NCBI RefSeq assembly: GCF_000743575.1
Contig: NZ_JQGC01000015.1
Span: forward strand, 62,001-126,000
Direction of reading: 5' to 3'
Origin: Devosia riboflavina
GTDB lineage: Bacteria; Pseudomonadota; Alphaproteobacteria; Rhizobiales; Devosiaceae
Length of the DNA stretch: 64,000 nt
Positions 1 to 8,091 of this stretch are shown here, in pieces. Made by a program: the position numbers and the translations under genes. Under the pieces are notes generated by a model, which saw only the letters and a list, made by a program, of their open reading frames with translations, was not told where the DNA came from and searched no databases. The first letter of the stretch is position 1. Every line of letters begins with the position of its first letter.

Positions 1-561
1 GCCGTGCCGGTGCCGCTCTGGAGGCTTTCCGAGGAGGGGCGGGAGAGAGCCGAAGCTTTTGCGGCTCGCCGGATTGTTCCGGCGGGCACTTTTGTGTTTT
101 CGAGCCGGGAAACCAAGGCGCTGGAACTGGCCGAGATCGTCGCGGCGCAGGCGGGGACGCCGGTATTGGCCGATCACCTGATGGGCGAGAACGATCGTAG
201 CGCTACGGGATTTTTGCCGCCGGCGCTGTTCGAGGAAACGGCGGACCGGTTTTTTGCCGAGCCGGAGGAGAGCATCGATGGCTGGGAAAAGGCGGCGGAT
301 GCGCAGCGCCGTATCGTCGAGACTGTCCTGGCCGCCCTAAGAAGCGTGCCGCCCGATACTTCGGTGATTTTTTGCGGGCATGGGGCGGTGGGGACGCTAC
401 TCAAATGCCATCTCGGCGGGCGAAAGATTGCGCGCAGCGAGGACCAGAGCCGGCATGGCCACCGCGGCGGCGGCAATGCCTTTGTGTTCGATTTGGCGGG
501 GACGGAATTGCACACCGAATGGATGGCTATGGAAGACCTGCCAGACGAGTGGTGGCGCTAG
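1..561 (+). CDS. Histidine phosphatase family protein, 5' end missing
   Basis: The reading frame is open at the first base and ends at TAG 559-561. About 186 residues are visible. The family's catalytic RHG motif should lie just upstream and is outside the window. The second catalytic histidine is probably in the segment FCGHGAVGTLL near the middle of the visible part. Such proteins are phosphoglycerate mutase-like phosphatases; the substrate cannot be deduced. The stop codon overlaps that of the [10 protein letters not shown] MarR gene by 2 bases, so the two genes meet tail to tail. Family call from the C-terminal half only. Confidence 0.75.
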   Translation, partial: AVPVPLWRLSEEGRERAEAFAARRIVPAGTFVFSSRETKALELAEIVAAQAGTPVLADHLMGENDRSATGFLPPALFEETADRFFAEPEESIDGWEKAADAQRRIVETVLAALRSVPPDTSVIFCGHGAVGTLLKCHLGGRKIARSEDQSRHGHRGGGNAFVFDLAGTELHTEWMAMEDLPDEWWR

Positions 562-992
562 GCCTTCTTTTCGCTGAGGGCAAAAAGGTCGAGCGCATCG
601 GCGAGGGCTTCGGTGAGACGATCGAGACGGGCCGGGTCGGTTTCGAGCTGACGCAGGCGATTGGGGCCGGCGAGGGGGACGGCGCCCACCAGGTCGAGAC
701 CTTTTTGGGTGATGGCAACGAGGCGGGCGCGGCGATCGCGCGGGTCGGTGCGGACGATGCAGAGGTCGAGGCGGCGGAGTTCGTCGATGGATTGACCCAG
801 GGTTGCCGCGTGCATGTCGAGGCCTTTTCTGAGGGCAGCAAGGGCCATATGGGGGCGTTCGGCCAGCGTGTGGAGCACGGCGAGCTGCAGCCCGGTAATG
901 CCGTGGCGCTGTTTCAGCTCGAGATGGAAGGCGGCGATGGCGGAATCGAGCCGCATCCAGGCGACCAGGGTGGAAAGGGCCTGCTGCTGCAT
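558..992 (-). CDS. MarR family transcriptional regulator
   Basis: A 144-residue protein with the size and layout of a MarR repressor: helical N-terminus, a winged helix-turn-helix near residues 30-100, and the wing motif DPRDRRARLVAITQKG typical of the family. These proteins bind DNA as dimers and usually respond to small phenolic or oxidative ligands; the ligand here is unknown. I use the ATG at 992, which gives the usual length; an upstream TTG at 1052 would add 20 residues without a good ribosome site. It is divergent from pyrF, and the 154-base gap between them probably holds its operator. Confidence 0.8.
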   Translation of the reverse strand: MQQQALSTLVAWMRLDSAIAAFHLELKQRHGITGLQLAVLHTLAERPHMALAALRKGLDMHAATLGQSIDELRRLDLCIVRTDPRDRRARLVAITQKGLDLVGAVPLAGPNRLRQLETDPARLDRLTEALADALDLFALSEKKA

Positions 993-1146
993 TTTGCTTT
1001 CGAGACAGAGATGAATCGGCTGTCTTATGGCGGCATAGGATTTTTCCCGCAAGGTGCTATGGCATCATAGGGTCGGTGATTTCGTCTTGCCCCGGGCTCG
1101 TCGATGTGCGACCCCAACCCAAATCAGCGACAGAAGGGATTTTGCC

Positions 1147-1848
1147 ATGGCCGGCCATTTGATCGTGGGGCTCGACGTTTCGACGCGCGCCCGTGCCGAG
1201 GAGATCGTCACCGCGCTGGGCGACACCGTCGACTACTTTAAGATCGGCTATCAGTGCTTTTACGGCGCCGATGGCTTTGCACTCGGCAAGGATCTGATCG
1301 CGGCGGGCAAGAAGGTGTTCTTTGACCTCAAACTGCTCGACATCGACAACACGGTCGAAAAGGGCGTGGCGGCGATTGCCGCGACCGGCGCGGCGATGCT
1401 GACGGTGCACGCCTATCCCAAATGCATGAAGGCGGCAGCCAAGGCGGCGGAGGGGTCTGACCTTTGCGTGCTGGGCGTGACGGTGCTCACTTCCATGGAC
1501 GATGCCGATGTGAAGGAAGCTGGCTATGAGCGCGATGCGGCGGGACTGGTGGCCCTCCGCGCACAGCAGGCCAAGGAAGTCGGGATCGGCGGCATTGTCG
1601 CTTCCTCGCATGAGGCGGAAATGGTGCGGACGATTTTGGGGCCGAAGATGGCGATCGTGACGCCGGGGATTCGTCCCGCGGGTGCGGCCTTGGGCGACCA
1701 GAAGCGGGTGATGACGCCGGCAGAGGCGCTGGCGGTGGGCGCGAGCCATCTGGTGGTGGCGCGGCCGATCGTCGAGGCGGCGGACCCGGCGGCAGCGGCG
1801 CGGGCGATTTTGGCCGAGATGGCTGGTTCCGGGACGAGGCTCGCCTGA
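1147..1848 (+). CDS. pyrF: Orotidine 5'-phosphate decarboxylase
   Basis: A 233-residue TIM-barrel enzyme that decarboxylates OMP to UMP in the last step of de novo pyrimidine synthesis. The catalytic D-x-K-x-x-D array is visible in [12 protein letters not shown] near residues 58-69, and the phosphate-binding TPGIRP loop lies near residue 180. The start at ATG 1147 gives the usual family N-terminus ([12 protein letters not shown]); the frame stays open upstream but that part has no family character. The stop TGA overlaps the ATG of the next gene by one base, indicating translational coupling with the isomerase-like gene. Confidence 0.95.
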   Translation: MAGHLIVGLDVSTRARAEEIVTALGDTVDYFKIGYQCFYGADGFALGKDLIAAGKKVFFDLKLLDIDNTVEKGVAAIAATGAAMLTVHAYPKCMKAAAKAAEGSDLCVLGVTVLTSMDDADVKEAGYERDAAGLVALRAQQAKEVGIGGIVASSHEAEMVRTILGPKMAIVTPGIRPAGAALGDQKRVMTPAEALAVGASHLVVARPIVEAADPAAAARAILAEMAGSGTRLA

Positions 1849-2612
1849 TGCGCTATTCAGCCTGCATTGAAATGCTGTTCGTGCCGGAAACGCCCGATCC
1901 GGTGGAGCGGGTGCGCCTTGCCAAGGCGGCGGGGTTCGAGGCGGTGGAGTTCTGGCTGTGGTCGAACAAGGACCCCGATGCGGTGGAGCGCGTGCTGGGT
2001 GAAACTGGCGTGAAGCTCGCCGGGATCGTGGCGGAGCCTTTTGCCGAGCTGACGCGCGAGGGGGATCATGACCGGTTTCTCGCCGGGCTCGAAAAGAGCC
2101 GGGATGTGGCGCTGCGGCTCGGGGCAGGCGTGCTCATTTGCCAGTCGGGGCCGTTGCTGCCGGGGATCGAGAGGGCGAAGCAGCATGAGGGGCTGGCGAT
2201 TGCCATGCAGCGCTCGGCTGAGGTTTTGAAGGGATCTGGCGTGAAGCTGGGGCTGGAGCCGCTCAATGATCGCGTGGATCATCCGGGATATTATCTCACG
2301 AGCACGGTTGAGGCGCTCGATATCATGGATGCGGTCGATCGGCCGGAGATCGGAATCACCTATGATCTCTATCATTCCATGGTGATGGGCGAGGTGCCCG
2401 AAGAGGTGGTTGGGGATCGGGCAAGGCACATTGTGCATGTGCACGTGGCGGACCATCCCGGGCGCAATCAGCCGGGGAGTGGGGGGCTGGATTTGAAGCG
2501 GCCGCTCGGGTGGTTGCGGGGGCAGGGCTATGATGGATTTGTCGGGCTGGAGTTCCGGCCTACGGCTGGGACGGAGGCGGCGCTGATTCAGATGCGCAGT
2601 TCGCTCGGGTAA
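1848..2612 (+). CDS. Hydroxypyruvate isomerase-like TIM barrel protein
   Basis: A 254-residue xylose isomerase-like TIM barrel. It has the metal-ligand acidic residues expected of the Hyi/Otn family: EPLN near residue 137, YDLYH near 177, VHVADHPGRNQPGSG near 200 and LEFRP near the end. Hyi interconverts hydroxypyruvate and tartronate semialdehyde in glyoxylate metabolism; relatives act on other keto sugars, so the substrate is inferred. The start codon overlaps the pyrF stop (TGATG), so the two are probably one operon. A long palindromic repeat follows the stop codon. Confidence 0.8.
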   Translation: MRYSACIEMLFVPETPDPVERVRLAKAAGFEAVEFWLWSNKDPDAVERVLGETGVKLAGIVAEPFAELTREGDHDRFLAGLEKSRDVALRLGAGVLICQSGPLLPGIERAKQHEGLAIAMQRSAEVLKGSGVKLGLEPLNDRVDHPGYYLTSTVEALDIMDAVDRPEIGITYDLYHSMVMGEVPEEVVGDRARHIVHVHVADHPGRNQPGSGGLDLKRPLGWLRGQGYDGFVGLEFRPTAGTEAALIQMRSSLG

Positions 2613-2624
2613 GCCCAGGGTCTT

Positions 2625-2780
2625 CCTTCTCCCCTTGCGGGAGAAGGTGCCCCGTAGGGGCGGATGAGGGGTATTCTTGCGGTGCCCTAACTCGCTCCTC
2701 TGCGGAGGACGGATACCCCTCACCCTGGATTTTTGCTGAACGCAAAAATCCGGTCCCTCTCCCTCAAGGGGCGAGGGAGG
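2625..2780. repeat. Palindromic intergenic repeat, family A, copy 1
   Basis: About 155 bases made of nested hairpins: an outer CCTTCTCCC...GGGAGAAGG arm, a GCCCC/GGGGC arm, a long-range TGAGGGGTAT/ATACCCCTCA pairing, a CCTC/GAGG arm, and a GGATTTTTGC-TGAAC-GCAAAAATCC arm. A second copy lies at 17649-17808. The two are nearly identical except in the TGAAC-loop arm, where the sequence differs but pairing is kept. It sits between the [19 protein letters not shown] and PfkB genes. Confidence 0.85.
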
Positions 2781-2801
2781 GCGCGGCGGGTGGGGTAGCT
2801 C

Positions 2802-3803
2802 TTAGCCCGCCAGACCATGCTGCTTGCTGAGATCCTCCAGATCCAGCAAAGGCCTTGCGCCAATGTGGGAAATCACTTCGGAGGCGGCCAGGCACCCGGT
2901 TTTGAGGGCCGATTCGAGATTTTGGCCGCGGGCCATGCCGAGGAGGAAGCCCGAGGCAAAAAGGTCGCCCGCGCCAGTGGCGTCTACGACTTTGTCGATG
3001 GGGAAGGCGGGAACCGAGACGACTTCGCCATTGTAGACCGCCATAGCACCCTCGGCGCCCATGGTGATGGCGGCGAGTTCGGCATCCTGAGCGATGGCGC
3101 GGACGGCGGTGCCGAGGTCGTCGGTTTCGTAGAGCGATTTCAGCTCGTGCACATTGGCAAAGACGTAATCGATCGTCTTGGAGCGGATCAGGTCCAGGAA
3201 TTCGGCGCGGTAGCGGTCGACGCAGAAGGGGTCCGACAGCGTGAAGGCCGCGGCGCGCTCATGCTTGTGGGCATAGTGGGCGGCGAGGACGAAGGCCTTT
3301 TTGGCTTCCACCGGGTCCCACAAAAAACCTTCCATATAGGTGATGGCGGCGCCGCCGATTTCGTCGGGGCGGATATCGGCTTCGGTGAGCTGGTGGCAGG
3401 CGCCGAGATAGGTGTTCATGGTGCGCTCGGCCTCCGACAGGAAGATCATCGAGCGAGCGGTCAGCGCGCCGTTCTTGAGGCGCGAGGTGTTGTAGTAGAC
3501 GCCGATGGCGTCGAGGTCGTTGGCAAAGACATCGCCGAGGGGATCATCGGCCACCTTGCCCACAAAGGCAGCGCGGCCACCGAGCGAGGCGACGCCCGCA
3601 GCGGTATTGGCGGCGGAGCCACCGGAAATCTGCTGCCGGGTGAGCGGCATTTTTGAATAAAGGTCTTCAGCCCGATCGGTATCGATCAGGTGCATGATCC
3701 CCTCCTTCATGCCTTCGCGCTCGATGAAGCCGGGTTCGACAGGGGCGATGATGTCGACAATGGCGTTACCGATCGTCAGCACGTCGAAGCGGGTCTGGGT
3801 CAT
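2802..3803 (-). CDS. PfkB family sugar/nucleoside kinase, probable adenosine kinase
   Basis: A 333-residue ribokinase-fold kinase. The N-terminal substrate lid region (GNAIVDIIAPV, then ISGGSAANTAAGVASLGG near residue 55) and the C-terminal PfkB signature DATGAGDLFASGFLLG near residue 290, with its catalytic Asp, are intact. Relatives in Hyphomicrobiales are annotated as adenosine kinase, which converts adenosine to AMP in purine salvage; a different nucleoside or sugar is possible. I chose ATG 3803 because the family N-terminus begins there and the open frame upstream runs through a GC-rich repeat. Confidence 0.85.
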   Translation of the reverse strand: MTQTRFDVLTIGNAIVDIIAPVEPGFIEREGMKEGIMHLIDTDRAEDLYSKMPLTRQQISGGSAANTAAGVASLGGRAAFVGKVADDPLGDVFANDLDAIGVYYNTSRLKNGALTARSMIFLSEAERTMNTYLGACHQLTEADIRPDEIGGAAITYMEGFLWDPVEAKKAFVLAAHYAHKHERAAAFTLSDPFCVDRYRAEFLDLIRSKTIDYVFANVHELKSLYETDDLGTAVRAIAQDAELAAITMGAEGAMAVYNGEVVSVPAFPIDKVVDATGAGDLFASGFLLGMARGQNLESALKTGCLAASEVISHIGARPLLDLEDLSKQHGLAG

Positions 3804-3913
3804 GCGGGCAGTCCGGGGATCAAGGAAAATCGGGAGAGGGTTTAGCGCAGGCGGGGGACGGGGGCAATGTTTTGGGTTTTTTGGGGGATCGCCGGTGTCG
3901 TTGTTCTTGCCGT

Positions 3914-4019
3914 ACCCCCACCCTTGATCCCTCCCCACAGGGGGGAGGGAGACGATAGAACCGCGGGGCCAAGGCAAGCGCCTCCCTCCCCTTGATGGGG
4001 AGGGAATGAGGGTGGGGTG
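3914..4019. repeat. Palindromic intergenic repeat, family B
   Basis: An inverted arrangement of CCCACCCTTGATCCCTCCCC and its near complement GGGGAGGGAATGAGGGTGGG, each half carrying its own small hairpin (CTCCCCACAGGGGGGAG and CCCTCCCCTTGATGGGGAGGG). It fills the gap upstream of the PfkB kinase gene and downstream of the TetR gene. A related but diverged copy is at 9424-9530. Confidence 0.75.
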
Positions 4020-4041
4020 GGGGCTAAGCACGCCGAACCCG

Positions 4042-4602
4042 CTACAGACTTCCGATAATCTCCGCGATCAGCGCTTCGGTATCTTCGCCGGCTCTCAGCG
4101 CGATTTGGCCATCGAGCAGCAGGATGGACAACCCGTGGACTTTCGCCCAGGCGGCGAGCGCCTTGATGCGGCCGGTCTGCATGTCGCCGCCGACGACATG
4201 GCGCAGGGTATCGAAGGCAGCGTCGGCTGCCATGCGTAGGCCGGGGCGGCCGTCTTTCTTGAGTTGGGGCGAGAACATCAGGCGGAAGAGATTGGCGTTG
4301 CTGAGGGCGAAAAGCACATAGGTCTTGCCCAGGGCGGCCATGGGATCGGGCGGATTGCTAGCGGCTACCGCTTCCATGGCAGCAGAAAAGCGCTGGAAGC
4401 CGGTGACGGCGAGCGCTTCGAGCAAGGCGGCGCGGGAATCGAAATGGCGATAGGGCGCGGCGGCCGAGACGCCAACGGCACGAGCGAGGTCGCGCAGGCC
4501 AAGGCCGACCTCGCCTTCCTTTTCCAGAATGATCAGCGCAGCTTCAAGCAAAGCCTGACGCAGATTGCCGTGATGATAGGGCGAATTGGCAGATGTTGAC
4601 AT
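4042..4602 (-). CDS. TetR/AcrR family transcriptional regulator
   Basis: A 186-residue repressor with a TetR N-terminal helix-turn-helix: YHHGNLRQALLEAALIILEKEG followed by LRDLARAVGVSAAAPYRHFDSRAALLEALA, residues 9-65. The rest is a helical ligand-binding domain of the type often paired with this YHHGNLR N-terminus. Its ligand is unknown. It is transcribed away from the DUF2214 membrane protein with only 57 bases between start codons, so that protein is its most likely target, together with itself. Confidence 0.88.
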   Translation of the reverse strand: MSTSANSPYHHGNLRQALLEAALIILEKEGEVGLGLRDLARAVGVSAAAPYRHFDSRAALLEALAVTGFQRFSAAMEAVAASNPPDPMAALGKTYVLFALSNANLFRLMFSPQLKKDGRPGLRMAADAAFDTLRHVVGGDMQTGRIKALAAWAKVHGLSILLLDGQIALRAGEDTEALIAEIIGSL

Positions 4603-4659
4603 TGTTTACATATAGGAACTAAAAGTAAGCACCGTTAACACCTGGGTGAGGACAGGGCA

Positions 4660-5112
4660 ATGGATTGGAATTTGATATTGGCTTGCGCCCACCATCTGGC
4701 GGTCTTTTCGCTGGTGGGGATTTTTGCGGCGGAATTTGCGCTGATCAGGCCGGGGCTGGGTGGGGCACGGCTCGGGCAGTTGGCCCGCATTGATGGCGCC
4801 TATGGCGCAATGGCGACGGTGGTGATCGTCGTTGGCATCTTGCGGGTTTGGTTCGGGGGCGTCGATCCCTGGTACTATCTCGGCAATCACGCCTTTTGGG
4901 GGAAGATGGCACTGTTCCTAGTGATGGGGCTTCTTACCATCCAGCCCACCCTGGCCATAAGGCGCTGGGCAAAGGCCGGCGAGGGGATGGCTGATTATGT
5001 GGTGCCGGCAGGAGACATCGGGGCGAGCCGACGGTTCGTGCATCTGCAAGCAGGCGTGCTGCTGCTGATCCCGCTCTTCGCGGCGGCCATGGCGCGGGGC
5101 TATGGGAGTTGA
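4660..5112 (+). CDS. DUF2214 family membrane protein
   Basis: A 150-residue integral membrane protein with four predicted hydrophobic segments at roughly residues 5-25, 45-65, 78-98 and 128-148. The overall pattern and the segments AHHLAVFSLVG and RFVHLQAG match the uncharacterised DUF2214 family. It starts at ATG 4660 with GTGAGGACAG upstream. Its position opposite a TetR gene suggests induction by whatever ligand that repressor senses. No catalytic motif is apparent and no function can be assigned. Confidence 0.8.
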   Translation: MDWNLILACAHHLAVFSLVGIFAAEFALIRPGLGGARLGQLARIDGAYGAMATVVIVVGILRVWFGGVDPWYYLGNHAFWGKMALFLVMGLLTIQPTLAIRRWAKAGEGMADYVVPAGDIGASRRFVHLQAGVLLLIPLFAAAMARGYGS

Positions 5113-5130
5113 GCTCCCACACCTAGTTCA

Positions 5131-5210
5131 TCGTCATTGCCGGGCTTGCCCCGGCAATCCAGTTTTTGCGGAGGCATGGACCACCGGGACAAGCCCGGTG
5201 GTGACGATGG
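5131..5210. repeat. Palindromic intergenic repeat, family C, copy 1
   Basis: Two hairpins head to head: CATTGCCGGGCTTGCCCCGGCAATCC and CACCGGGACAAGCCCGGTGG, bounded by CGTCATTG...GTGACGATG so the whole unit is an imperfect palindrome. Other copies: 20802-20880, 41701-41780 (reverse orientation) and a shortened one at 43483-43531. It separates the [10 protein letters not shown] DUF2214 and nth genes and may also stop transcription. Confidence 0.85.
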
Positions 5211-5259
5211 GGGAAGCGCGGAGTAGCACGCAGAGGTTCCCGCTTTCGCGAGTAAGCTT

Positions 5260-5934
5260 CTAAGCCGCTCTTGGCAGCGGCATTTTCGGCTCGAAAAGAC
5301 ACCATTCGCTGATCGGGCAGCGCCAGCATTCGGGTTTTCGCGCCTTGCAGATATAGCGGCCGTGGAGGATCAGCCAATGGTGGGCGTGGAGCATGAAACG
5401 CTCGGGGATCTGCTTTTGCAGCGCCAGTTCCACCGCCAACGGGGTTTTTCCTGGGGCGAGGCCCGTGCGGTTGCCGACGCGGAACAGATGGGTGTCGACG
5501 GCAATGGTCGGCTGCTTGAACCAGATGTTTAAGACCACGTTGGCCGTTTTGCGGCCGACGCCGGGCAGGGCTTCGAGGGCTTCGCGATTGTCGGGGACTT
5601 CGCCGCCGTGCTGGTCGAGGAGAATCTGGGAGAGGGCAAAGACGTTCTTGGCCTTGCCGCGATAAAGGCCGATGGTTTTGACCAATTCGGTAATCTGCTC
5701 AACGCCCAAGGCGACCATGGCGGCGGGCGAGGGGGCGAGCTCGAAGAGACGTTTCGTTGCCTTGTTGACGCCGGCATCGGTCGCCTGGGCGGAGAGGACC
5801 ACCGCTACAAGCAGAGTATAGGCGTTGATATAGTCGAGTTCGCCCTTGGGCTCGGGCTCGATCTGATGAAAGCGCTCGAAAATTGCCTCGGCCTGGGCGC
5901 GGTTCAGTTTTTTCACTTTTTTAGGACTTGGCAT
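5260..5934 (-). CDS. nth: Endonuclease III, DNA glycosylase/AP lyase
   Basis: A 224-residue base-excision repair enzyme that removes oxidised pyrimidines and cuts the abasic site. The helix-hairpin-helix ALPGVGRKTANVV carries the catalytic lysine K129, and the catalytic aspartate is D147 in AVDTHLFRVGNR. The C-terminal 4Fe-4S ligands are complete: C196, C203, C206 and C212 with C-x6-C-x2-C-x5-C spacing. The start at ATG 5934 matches family length; the longer open frame upstream overlaps the divergent DUF2244 gene and is not protein-like. Confidence 0.95.
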   Translation of the reverse strand: MPSPKKVKKLNRAQAEAIFERFHQIEPEPKGELDYINAYTLLVAVVLSAQATDAGVNKATKRLFELAPSPAAMVALGVEQITELVKTIGLYRGKAKNVFALSQILLDQHGGEVPDNREALEALPGVGRKTANVVLNIWFKQPTIAVDTHLFRVGNRTGLAPGKTPLAVELALQKQIPERFMLHAHHWLILHGRYICKARKPECWRCPISEWCLFEPKMPLPRAA

Positions 5935-5979
5935 TCTCTCGACCCCGAATCTCTGCCAATATTTCAGGGCGAGTCCATC

Positions 5980-6465
5980 ATGCCAATGCAAACCAGCACA
6001 ACGACCAGTCCCCTGTTTTCGGCCACCCTGCGGCCGGACAGATCGCTGCGCGCCGCCGGTGGCTGGATCGGCCTTGCCGTGGCAGGGCTTCTGGGCCTGC
6101 CCTTCCTTGTTGCCGTGCCGGAATTTCTGCTGCCCGGCATTTTGGGTTTTGCCATTGCCGCGGGCGGGCTCCTCGCCTTTTCGCTGCGGCAGGCGCGGCG
6201 CGCGCGGTTGACCGAACAGATTACCGTCTGGCCCGGCCAGATCGAAGTGGTCACTGCGGGTCGGGGCGGGGACAGGCAGATGCGCCGGTTCGACCCCAAG
6301 AAGGTGCGGCTGGTGTTGGATCGGGACGAGAATGAACGCACGACCGCCATGTATCTCAGCCATGGCAATGAGCGCATCGAGATCGGCGCCTTTCTGGCGA
6401 TCAATGACAAGTCGAGTTTTGCGCGCGCTTTTGGTCAGGCCATGCGCAAGGCGCGCCAAGGCTAG
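5980..6465 (+). CDS. DUF2244 domain membrane protein
   Basis: A 161-residue protein with two adjacent hydrophobic segments near residues 27-45 and 48-68, then a soluble C-terminal half with the DUF2244-type pattern (ITVWPGQIEV near residue 80, MYLSHGNERIEIGAFL near residue 125). Close homologues in alphaproteobacteria are often found next to nth, as here, [11 protein letters not shown] with 45 bases between starts. Function is unknown. ATG 5980 is the first plausible start; a second ATG two codons later is possible. Confidence 0.82.
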   Translation: MPMQTSTTTSPLFSATLRPDRSLRAAGGWIGLAVAGLLGLPFLVAVPEFLLPGILGFAIAAGGLLAFSLRQARRARLTEQITVWPGQIEVVTAGRGGDRQMRRFDPKKVRLVLDRDENERTTAMYLSHGNERIEIGAFLAINDKSSFARAFGQAMRKARQG

Positions 6466-6540
6466 ACGCGTCAAAACCGGGTCGCGAACCGCTATCTTCC
6501 CGGACTAAAAAGGGCAAAAGCTCAATTGAAAGATACGGCC

Positions 6541-7410
6541 ATGAACCAGCTTGCCCATATCGCCCCGGCCAGCGACTACGACACCATTCGCGCGGCCATT
6601 CGCTATCTCAGCGAGAACGGTCCGGATGCGACCGATCTCGGCAAGTTTTCGCGGGCCCTCGGGCTGACAGAGCGGCAATTGACCGATCTCTTTCGGCGCT
6701 GGTGCGGGCTCAGTCCAAAAAGTTTCGCGCAGGCGGTGGCGCTCGACCATGCAAAGTCGCTGCTGCGCGACAAGGCCAGCGTCTTGGACACGACCTATGA
6801 GGTGGGGCTGTCTTCCACGTCGCGGCTGCACGATCTCTTCGTGACTTATGAAGCCATGCCGCCCGGGGTGTTTCGCGCCGGGGGTGAGGGGATCGACATG
6901 TTCTGGGGCGTGGCGCCATCGCCCTTCGGGCTCGCCGTAGTGACGGCCACGGAATATGGCATGTCGGGGCTGGGCTTTGCCGATGCAGATATGACCGTGG
7001 AAGAGGCGTTTGCCGATCTTGCCAATCGCTGGCCCAAGGCGCGGTTTACGCGGGACGATGCTCGGATTGCGCCCATGGTGGCGCAGGTTTTTGAACCTGG
7101 CCGTTGGTCGCCGGATCGCCCGGTACGGGTGGTTCTTATCGGCACGGATTTTGAGGTGAAGGTCTGGGAGACGCTGCTCAAGATTCCGTGCGGGAAGGCA
7201 GTCACATATTCGAGTGTCGCCAACCATATCGGGCGGCCGACGGCGTCGCGGGCCGTGGGCGCGGCGGTCGGCAAAAATCCAATCAGCTTTGTGGTGCCAT
7301 GCCACCGGGTGGTGGGAACATCGGGCGCACTGACCGGCTATCACTGGGGCGTGCCGCGCAAGCGGGCTATTCTCGGCTGGGAGGCCGGGGTGGTTTCGGC
7401 GGCGCACTAA
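6541..7410 (+). CDS. Ada-like AraC-domain methylated-DNA-protein cysteine methyltransferase
   Basis: A 289-residue fusion of an AraC-type helix-turn-helix (about residues 12-112) with an O6-methylguanine-DNA methyltransferase domain (about 120-285). The acceptor cysteine is C254 in VVPCHRVVG, and the DNA-binding helix SRAVGAAVGKNP precedes it. It repairs O6-methylguanine by suicidal methyl transfer and may regulate transcription. The N-terminal zinc domain with four cysteines that lets E. coli Ada sense methylphosphotriesters is absent, so induction by that route is unlikely. ATG 6541 is preferred to an in-frame TTG at 6526. Confidence 0.92.
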   Translation: MNQLAHIAPASDYDTIRAAIRYLSENGPDATDLGKFSRALGLTERQLTDLFRRWCGLSPKSFAQAVALDHAKSLLRDKASVLDTTYEVGLSSTSRLHDLFVTYEAMPPGVFRAGGEGIDMFWGVAPSPFGLAVVTATEYGMSGLGFADADMTVEEAFADLANRWPKARFTRDDARIAPMVAQVFEPGRWSPDRPVRVVLIGTDFEVKVWETLLKIPCGKAVTYSSVANHIGRPTASRAVGAAVGKNPISFVVPCHRVVGTSGALTGYHWGVPRKRAILGWEAGVVSAAH

Positions 7411-7412
7411 AG

Positions 7413-7440
7413 AAAAACGCGGCCCGAGGGCCGCGTTTCA
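7413..7440. terminator. Rho-independent terminator between [15 protein letters not shown]
   Basis: AAAACGCGGCCC, a two-base GA loop and GGGCCGCGTTT form a perfect GC-rich hairpin with A-rich and T-rich flanks, so it can act for both the Ada-like gene and gpmA. The 3' arm overlaps a parS-like palindrome beginning at 7435. Confidence 0.85.
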
Positions 7441-7448
7441 CGTGAATC
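7435..7448. other. parS-like site 1
   Basis: GTTTCACGTGAATC, the exact reverse complement of the sites at 28419, 28466 and 30851. The family consensus for ParB-binding parS is TGTTTCACGTGAAACA. It overlaps the terminator arm between the Ada-like gene and gpmA, about 24 kb from parAB. Confidence 0.6.
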
Positions 7449-7461
7449 CTACAGTCAGAAA

Positions 7462-8076
7462 TCAGAGCTTCAACCGCTCGACCAGCTTTCCATCCGGGCC
7501 GATCTTGTAGACCGTCGGTTCACCCGTGGCGATTTCGCGGGCGAGGATTTCGTCTGGCGTAAGACCTTCGATGGCCATCACAAGGGCGCGGAGCGAGTTG
7601 CCGTGGGCGGCGATGAGAACCGTCTTGCCGGCTTTGAGCTGGGGCAGGATTTCGGCTTCGTAATAGGGCAGGGTACGGGCCGCGGTGTCCTTGAGGCTCT
7701 CGCCGCCCGGAGGGGGTACGTCGAAGGAGCGGCGCCAGATAAGAACCTGCTCTTCGCCCCATTTTGCGCGCGCGTCGTCCTTGTTGAGGCCGGAGAGATC
7801 GCCGTAGTCGCGCTCGTTGAGCGCCACGTTGCGGGTGATCGTCACATTGAGGATGCCCATCTCTTCGAGGATGAGATCGAGCGTGTGCTGGGCGCGGCGC
7901 AGGGCCGAGGTGTAGAAGAGGTCGGGCGCGAATTTTTGTGCCTTGAGCGCCTTGCCCGTCGCGCGGGCTTCGCCTTCACCCTGCTCGGTGAGGTTGGGAT
8001 TGCGCCAACCGGTGAAGAGATTTTTCAGGTTCCATTCGCTCTGGCCATGACGGACCAGGATCAGTGTGCCGGACAT
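7462..8076 (-). CDS. gpmA: 2,3-bisphosphoglycerate-dependent phosphoglycerate mutase
   Basis: A 204-residue histidine phosphatase-fold enzyme that interconverts 3- and 2-phosphoglycerate in glycolysis and gluconeogenesis. The N-terminal motif [12 protein letters not shown] contains the phosphohistidine H10. [12 protein letters not shown] near residue 88 carries the family's catalytic Glu, and [10 protein letters not shown] near 157 has the second histidine. The length is typical of the short alphaproteobacterial form. It lies 15 bases downstream of dapB on the same strand, so co-transcription is likely. Confidence 0.94.
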   Translation of the reverse strand: MSGTLILVRHGQSEWNLKNLFTGWRNPNLTEQGEGEARATGKALKAQKFAPDLFYTSALRRAQHTLDLILEEMGILNVTITRNVALNERDYGDLSGLNKDDARAKWGEEQVLIWRRSFDVPPPGGESLKDTAARTLPYYEAEILPQLKAGKTVLIAAHGNSLRALVMAIEGLTPDEILAREIATGEPTVYKIGPDGKLVERLKL

Positions 8077-8091
8077 TTTTTCAATCCCAAG

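Noticed and set aside
2625-2780. Possible CRISPR array in the palindromic repeats
   Set aside because: The hairpins are nested and self-complementary, not regularly spaced direct repeats with unique spacers, and no cas gene occurs in the window.
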